The notes beneath the pieces were generated by a model. The model was not told the origin of the DNA. It saw only the letters and a program-made list of their open reading frames with translations, and did not search any database. A DNA stretch of 64,000 bases from Nectonema munidae (lineage: Eukaryota > Nematomorpha > Nectonematoida > Nectonematidae), in NCBI GenBank assembly GCA_030549495.1, contig JAUIRK010001052.1, forward strand, positions 1,674,001 to 1,738,000. The letters run 5' to 3'. Positions 11,701 to 20,700 of this stretch are shown piece by piece. A program made the translations under genes and the position numbers. The stretch's first letter is position 1. Every line of letters starts with the position of its first letter.

Positions 11701-14700
11701 TTTATAGTTAAAAGAAAAAAATGTATATGTTTAAGCATTTTAAATTATAAGTGATACATTTTTTTCTAGTTTGTTTTAGGAATAATATCAAGATTTTGAA
11801 TTATGGTGTTAAAAATATGAGATGAGAATGAATTAATTACTGGAAACTTAGAGAAAAGATAAATAATAATAATTAATGATAACCTTTTGACATGTTAAAG
11901 GTACAAAAATTTATTTATAGAAAGGATCATCAACCTTACATTTTAAACTGTCTTTAAACTCAGTGTAGTTTTCACAAAGATTGTTTTTCTTTTAATTACT
12001 ATTTTTCGTTATATTTTATTACTCTATTTCAGTTGTTGCGTTCTTCACTGGAGGCTATCAGATACATGGAAATGATTGGCTTGGTGCTATCTTCTTTTAG
12101 TTTGATAACAGCTATTTTCATTTTCATCTATTACAAGTAAATTTATTGAAGGCTTATTTGTTGTTAGTCTTATCTTGCCGTTTGTTTGAGCACTAGAAAA
12201 GAGTGAGTGGATACATAAGCTCATTTATTCATTCTTGAGATGTTTATTGAAAACATACCTTTCCAGAAAAATATAGTTCTGGAAATGGATGGTTAAGTAG
12301 ATTAATGTCATCGTTTGTAAATCTACGCTAAAAATTCTGCAATAAAAAATACTGAAAATCTAAAAATTAAGAAACCAAAAATTATTTTTACTTTTCAAAA
12401 ACGGCTTAAGCTCTTTCACCTCAAAAAGGCGACCACTTGAAAGAAAAAATTCACCCATAACGAAAGAAACGTACAAAGAAAATAATTGGAAATAAATACA
12501 TGAGTATTTAAAATAAAAAAAAAATTTTTTTTAAGTTTTTTTTTGAGAATCATAAAGGTTCTAACATTCGTATTTGCTCTATTTTGTCCAGTCTTTTAGG
12601 TTATTCTTTGAAACGGCATTATCACTTTCTGAAATAAAGAATTGTCCAAATAGACATCCATCTTTTGTCGAAATTTCATATTTTCAAATATTAAAATGAG
12701 AATAGTTTTCTGCTAATATCAACTCACCATATCTAAAAAAAAAAGGCACACTTCAGCAAATGTTCTTTTCGTTTCTTCTAAAAATAAAAAATCAAATCCA
12801 ATGAATTTTTAGGCTTTCAGTATATTGAAAGCTTTATAATGTGATTTTTCCATTCGTAAGCATTATTTGTCCACAACATTGAAATCTCAGGGTCTTCTTG
12901 GTATAAAGATATATTTTTTAATAATTTCCATTTATTTCTCCAAATATGCCAAAAATGAAAAACCAACACTATTCAAATCCTAGTTTTTTCTTGTAATAAA
13001 TTGACTTTCATCTTAACACTCGATTAGACCATATTTTGAGCAAAAGATTCATTTCTCTCTTATGAGTATTTTTGTATCTGTTAAAGCCTTCTCTTATGTC
13101 TCGTAAGGGTAGCAGTATAGTTTCGTAAAACAGTTTCCAAATCTTTTAGAATTGCACTTTCTTAAAAACATCAAAAAATTTCATCAATTATTTCTGTTTT
13201 GATATATAAATGAGAAAAAACGGTGATAGATTTCAAAGCTAGGATCCCAACGTAAAAATGTGTCTTAAAAATTGGAGAGTCACAGTACGCACAAGTTTTT
13301 TTCTTAAAAAACAAAAAAGAGACATAGCAAGCACCTATATACTTGGGTCTATACCAATTATGTAAATATTTTTTAAGGCTGATGTTACAATGGTAAAGAA
13401 TATTATTACTATACAAAATAAATGAAGCAGATTTGCATGAGGTATTGATGGCAAATCTATCAAAATTATGCCTATTGGAAACCATAGATAATACCTCTAT
13501 AATTTCATAGGTGGAATTTTCAAACTTTGTTTTACCATGACAAGAATAACATATAAATATCCCTTATATTTAAATATAACACAGTTACTATAACTTTCAT
13601 AGAAATAACCTTCTCTACGCACATAACTCTTGTGTTTCTTTATTTTTGAATAATTCCTTTTTAAAATATAAGCAATATTTTCCTCTTCAAGCTTTCTGAC
13701 ATCTAAATAGCCAAAATCATTAACTTTAAAAATACATTTTTATTGCATATGAACTCCAAGCACCTTTTAAGCCCTTTGGTTTCAGACAATTCTTTTATTA
13801 CATTTTGTATGAAAAATGTAACCATTCAGCGTTATTCAAAAACCCATCTTCCAAGTTTACAAAATTATGAGTGGCTATATTTAATAATAATATCATTGGA
13901 AAATGTATCAAAAAATTTGGAGAATAATTCACTGGTCAACAATTTTTTACTTTCTGAATGTTGTCTAGATTTCTACAAGTGAATTAGGGTATTCTGGCAC
14001 TGCTGAATCAGGAAATGGCATCCATTTCTCTCCATCAGGTCAGGTTTTTGTGCTAAGTTGATTTGAAAAAATCAGATCTTGCGACAAAATCAATTACATT
14101 TTTGTGGCATTATCAGCTGATTTTTGTCAACACATATCATCCTAAACATGTTTTTAAGAAAAAAAATGTTTTGCCAACAACATTTATTGATTATATGATA
14201 GAAACATCGATTACTGTCATCTGAATGGTGGGCATTGATAAAGGTAAGTACAAGTAAATTGCATGTTGCGTCACCACTGTTCAAACTTCAGGGCTTGAAC
14301 TTCCGTTTCTTCGAACTCCTGGAATGTTCAGCGGCAGGGATGTCTCTCTTCAGATTCCAACAGTAGTCAGCCATCATGACTGCGTCCCAGCGACCCTGAT
14401 ACCTGGTCTCTATCTCCTTCATGTCCTGATGGAATCTCTCCCCCTGCTCGTCACTCATTGAACCCAGGTTCTCAGGAAACCGGTTCATATGTGAAAATAG
14501 GTAGTGCATCTTGATGCTCATTTTGCAGCCTAGGTTTCTGAAAGCAGTCAGCATGTTGTTGACAAGTTCTGCGTAGTTTCTGGCCCTATTGTTACCAAGA
14601 AAGTTCTTCACTACCAAAACAAATGTCTTCCACGCTTCCAGTTCCACTTCGTTAATTGAATTTTTGAACTCTGAATCTCTGATAAGCTGACGGATCTGAA

Positions 14701-17700
14701 GACTATCAAAGATGCCAGCTTTCAACTTCTCCATGGTCAATCCTGGAAAAGCCTGGCACAAGTAAGTGAGCAGTCACCATCTTTGTCCAGAGCCTTGGTG
14801 AACTGCTTGATTAAGCCGAGCTTGATGTGCAGCGGTGGGAAGAGTATTCTTTCTCTGTCCACCAGAGGGTCGTTGATGACGTTCCTTTCTTTGCATGGCA
14901 CCAATTCCTCCCGCTCAGGCTCCTTCTTCGTGTAATGCTGAGCACGGTCCCTACTATCCCACATGCACAGAAAACATGGGTACTTGGTGAAGCCAGACTG
15001 TTGTCCCAACAAAAAGTTCACCATCTTCAGGTCAACACAAATAAACCACTTATGCTTATCATAACCAATTTTCTCAAGCACATACTTCACCGCTTCATAC
15101 TTCTCCTTCAGTGTAGTCGATTGAGCGATGGGTACAGAGGCAAACTGGTTGCCGTTGTGTAGCACAACACATTTCAGTGATCGCTTGCTGCTGTCAATGA
15201 ACAGTCTCCAATCTTTGCGTTCGTACTATGGCACTCCAAGCTTGAGCAGAAGCTGCGCAATATCAGCACAGTACACCAAGTCCTTCTCTTCAGAGAAAAA
15301 ACGGAGGTACTCTTGATGCATGTTGCGGAAGAAGCTGATGCGAGCACTGTCAGAGAGGAGGTTTTTTTCCTTCAATCTGGATGCCAACAGTTCGGCAGAG
15401 TCCTTTGACAAGCTGAGGTCGCGAACTTGATCATTCAATTCCTTTTGGGAAAATGGATGTGGAGCATCATCTTCAAGAACCACTTCTTCTTCTTCTTCAT
15501 GTCCTTCAACACTGGAGGCATCTTCGTCACTAATGTCAGGAAGTTCGCCGAAGATAGGCACTGGAATTGCATCACAATGAGCTACAGGACCACGTGCTCA
15601 TTGAAGATCAGGATACTTGAGGCTCCCCCGGTTTTTTCTGTTGATTCCAGACACATCAACAGCGCAGAAGTAGCAGTCAGTGACATGATTTGTCGGCTCC
15701 CTCCAAACCATGGGAATTCCAAACTTCAGACTCCTTTTGCCGTTGGTCCACCCACACAGAGTCTCGGTGCATGCTTTGCACACCATGTGTGGCCCCCAAG
15801 CTTTATCCTGGTCACCAAGTTTAATACCAAAATAAGCATGGTAAGCACGCCTTATGTAACTTGTGACTGGCTTCCTATTAGGAGTAATGGTGTATTCTCC
15901 ACATATGTAGCAAAACACATCGGGCTTATTTCTACACGATCTTCTGGTCGAAGCCATATCATTCACCTGCAAAACAAAAATAGGTACAAATTAGTCATAA
16001 ATTGGCGCATGTAGGTATTGAACATTCTTCAGAGTTCGTTATTTCAAGAAATACAACTTTTTACCTGAATACTTCTTGTCATTAAAATAATTATTTCTAA
16101 TCAAAACAATTATTTGACATGACATTTTACCCCCACTAACTTCTTCTAAAATGCTCCACACATGCGTACATGTGAATAAAAATGTAAAAAACGACATGTG
16201 GCCATATCTCAAAAACTTGACCTGATTGAACAAAACTAATGTGAGTTTTGGATTCAGCGCATCAGATTCGTCCTAAATCAGCTTAAAAAATGCAGACAAC
16301 AAATTTGTTGTTGACCAGTGTTATGATCTAATAAAAGCATATTATTCTTATTATACATGGTAAACTTTTGAAAATAAATAAAATAATAAAAAAATTAAAA
16401 AAAATATAAATTATTTAGGTAAGTTTTAGAATCAAAAGTTGTACACGAAAAAGGGAGATTAATTTGTAAATACTCTGAAAAACATCGCTGTAACTCTTGG
16501 GATAAATAACCTTGTTTAAATTTCTCTGAACCAAATTATTATTTGAAGAATTATAGGACTGATAATTAAGATTTATAGGAATATATACCATTTTTACCTC
16601 TAAATTGTCTTTTTAGTTTGAAATCGTCTTTTTTCAATTCTAATTTGTCTTTTTTAAGTTCTTAATTGTCTTTTTAAATTTTATTTTGTATTTTAGAAAG
16701 AGCATTTAGAATTTAAAAAAGGCATCTCAGAACTTACAAAAGATCGTTTAGAAGTTAAAATGGTATATAAAACATTTGAAATTGCAAGAAATCGCGTGTA
16801 TATTGGACGAACCATTCAAAGAACATACCTTTTTGATAGCATTTTGAAAGTCACACGCTTTTTCATCCTCGTTATTTAATTTGGGAAATTTTTGATAAGT
16901 TTTCGTTATCAAGAAAAAAAGAAGAAATGTGACTCAACAGGCAATTTCTATCTGGCGTAGAAATTATAGGAGTAATAAAAGTCAATAATACTTTTTAAAA
17001 TCTAGTCAACGCGAGAAAAATATTTTTTTGGGATTTTGAAAAAATTTCCACTGCAAAGAACTCCCCTTCTACATAAAGTTTTATGCTAGACAAAAAAGAT
17101 TTAATAGCGCATTTTTGTAAGTTTCCATGCGTTTTAGAATTAAGAAACAATACTTGTTATCTCAAACAAAGAATAGTATGTTATTTAATAAATAAAAAGA
17201 AACCTGTTCAGCATTCAATTTCTGGCATTCAAAAGAAACTCCAGTACATTCAAAACAGTGAGTATTATCATCGATTCCAACAGAAATGCGGCAACTTTTG
17301 CAAATCATACCTTTTATAAATAATCTTTCAAAAATTGAAATTGTCAGATCAAAATTCAAAATGTAAATTTTTCAGACACATCAAAATTCAAAATGTAAAT
17401 TTTTCAGATAAAAAAATCTAATGTGTCATTTTTATTGAATATTTTCGCATTTAGATTATTATTTTACATAAAAAGCCATTTTTCTAACATTCATTTTATT
17501 TTCAAATTTTAAAACAAGTAAAGTTATGGGCACTTCAAGCATTAAAACAGGGCGAAAAATTTAAAGCGAGTTTTAAATATAACTTATATGAGATTGAAAC
17601 AAAATAATTAAAAAAAAATCAAATCGAATCATTTCTATAATTTAATTTGACCTTTTGATTTTTAAAATATTGCTTAACAAAAATAAGTTAATAAAAATGA

Positions 17701-20700
17701 TAAATAAAAATTGTAAAAATCCGCTTCCATTCCATCAAATAGCAGGAAAGTGGAATTGCATCCTTATTTTTATTCACCAATTTCCAAGTTTGTTTCATCA
17801 AATAGTCATTTATAAATCCTCCCTTATTTTTTAGCATCTCTTCAAATTACATAACATTAATAACTAGTTAATATGCGTATCGGTTTAATCTTATCAAAAA
17901 ATCTAAAGATACCTAAGATTTATATCACCTCTTCATAACGCCAACATTTTGATCAGTTTTCAAATACATAAGGTTATAATTTGATTGTGCTCAAATGAAT
18001 TTTTGATGCCTCCAATATTCTAAATGTTTAAGGCTAGCAAAAATAAATTACTTTTTTTATATAGTATTCAACTTCAATTTAAATTGGGCAAATATACCTC
18101 AGAGAAATAACATAATTTTTGGTATCATTTTTATTTTTAAAACTTCTTTACCTTCTGTATATTTTACTGCTATTGCTACTTTTACTGTTTACTGCGCAAA
18201 CATTAATTTTGAAAAAAAAGAAAAATCGACCAGCCCTAGTATGCGTGTGCATGAATGAGATACATACTTAATGTTTTAAATATATACATTTTAATTTTAT
18301 TCTTACAAAGATCAAGAAACAACACGGCTGTCCTAATTTTCATATTAAGTTTGTCTCTGAATTTTTAGAAATACGATCTAAAATATGGACATATAATTGT
18401 AGATGAATTTAATCCTTTCTTATTATCTTCATGTAAAGGCTGTTGCTATATTTGTTTTTTACTGCAAGCAAAACAGAATAACGGCTATAAAGAAAGGATA
18501 AAAGCAATAAATAGTTTCAAATGAGAAGCGTTTCTTTATGTTTTTATTTTGTCATAATAAATGCGATTGGCATGTGAGCAGAATGTTCTCTTTTGGTAAA
18601 TATTTAGGCGGTTGTGTCTATTTGTGTTTACTCGCTCATTTAGAAGTCTGGGTAAAAAAAGAAACAAGATTCACCGCAACTTGAACATCGCTATCCTCAT
18701 ACAGGTGCTGATTCGGCTAACACTATACATAGACCAAACTATCATACGCTCCCACAAAAACTCAGCGCGAGTGTATCGCAGTATCGATAACACACCTGTG
18801 ATATGCGAGGCGTTTTACATTCTGCTGGAGTACTGCAAAACGTCCATGTGTTTTTGGATGTTGGTTGAAGGCATCAATGTTTTCAAGTTGGTGGCGACTT
18901 CCGCTGGCTTCATAGTCAAGTCGAACATGACGACTTATATTTTGTTTTCATGGGGTTCTCTCTTACTTTTCCTTTTGCTTGCCTTCTTCCTAACTTCAAG
19001 TTCGTTTTCGCAGGTCTACCTATTATCCTCACCGCGACATGGGCTATTGTCTTCTCGCAAACAAACAAGCCACTGCCAACGTATTTATTATTTTTATGTA
19101 ATTTATTTTAAGTTGCGAATTTTATCACAGACAATTCTTTTATTTTTTCACACGGATTATGACTTCACTGGCATAATACAATCATAATTATCTCTCTCTT
19201 AATTAATACGCGGAATAGGTTTGCATCAAATGACACTATAAAACGCTAGTGCAGTTGGATAAGTGCTTCTTGCTTTTAAATGTTTGTTGTCGAAAAACAA
19301 GAGAATGATGATTAAATTTTTTTTAGAAATAAATGTAAAAAATTCAAGCGTAGCGTTAAACGAATTCTCTGGCATGTATTACCCTCACATATTTAAAGTT
19401 ATGAGTATTTCATGGGAATTGTATGATAGAATAACAGGAAGAAAGTTTATTTTACAGATAGAGAAAAATTAGGCTATGTAAGTATTCATTCAATAAATAC
19501 AAGACATGCACACAAAAAAAAAGAAAGAATAAGGAATTTTTGAGGACAATAAGGAATGTGATTATATGCCTAACTTTTTTTTCTCAAATACATCTAAGGT
19601 AATTATGTATATGATAATAATACATAAATATAAAATTGCATTGTTTCTAATAAACTAAAAATATTTAAAAAATTGCTATATTGAATTCCCTTTCCAATAT
19701 TATCATGCACAATTCCTATCTATACCATTTTTAGTTCTATTTTGTTTTTTTTGAAATTCTATTTTGTCTTTCTTTTTTTAAATTTTAGTTTTTCATTTGT
19801 TATATTTATATTACTTTGACGTGTACTATTTTTAATTTTTTGATACTTTGACTATTTATACGATGAATTTTTTTACTTTTGAAGAAAATCAGAAACCAAA
19901 TCTAGTTAAAATTGATAAGCTTAGTGTTTGAAAATGTTAATGAAGGAAAATAAGATTTCTTTCCTAATTAAAAATTGAAATGATTTAGTATCAAATTTTC
20001 TGCAAAAAATTAAAAAAAAATTATCGTATTAATAGTCAAAATTAGATACGGAGAGATGCATAGGACTTTATATCTTAACTTGTGTAGCGCGATGAATGTA
20101 ATATTCAAAAAGTCATTAAATATTGAAAGGATTGTTCCATTGGTGTTTAACGCAAAATTTACGTAAATATTTGAGAAACAATACTTTTATAATTATAACA
20201 ACCAAACCAGCACATTTATAGTATTTTATTTAGGGGCCTATAACCGAAAATAATGATGGTTTTCAAATTTCCAATTACATTGGAAACTTCATACCATGAC
20301 TACGTAGGCTTAAGAAACAATGACGTCAGTTGTATCCGTATTTTTAACACATGATTTTAAGTTTTCTTCTTCATACTTGTCGTTTAATAAACTTTATGTA
20401 AGCTAGCATATTTTGTGTTTGGATTTATTAGGGGTTGTTAAAATGCGGAAATTACCCGCAATCTATCCTTGTACTCAAAGGTTAGACATTTAACCCGTTG
20501 ACAACCAGAATAATCAGACGATATCTAATGTAAAGCAGAAGATTTGTATTAAAGAGCATTGATAAACGCAGACGATTTTATTTTTGTAAAGTCGACTATA
20601 GTCGACTCTGGCCGTTAACCGGTAGCTAACGTGGATTTTTCGAATCTCATGTTTTTCATATGCTCCTTGCTTCCAAGCCCTACGTAAAATGTAGATTTTA

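Larger units (their letters stand above)
12137..18643 (+). other. PDF receptor intron holding a transposon and decayed ORF
   Basis: A 6.5-kb intron. It contains a decayed reverse-strand reading frame (about 13171-13722), the CACTG-ended element (13930-16320) and a degenerate inverted array of AATTGTCTTTTT-type units (about 16592-16775). The rest, including 12137-13150 and 16780-18600, shows no gene. A two-copy tandem duplication of about 36 bp lies at 17346-17412. Confidence 0.6.

Noticed and set aside
15427-16014. A 195-codon plus-strand frame
   Set aside because: Antisense to the CACTG-element protein, whose conserved motifs lie on the minus strand.
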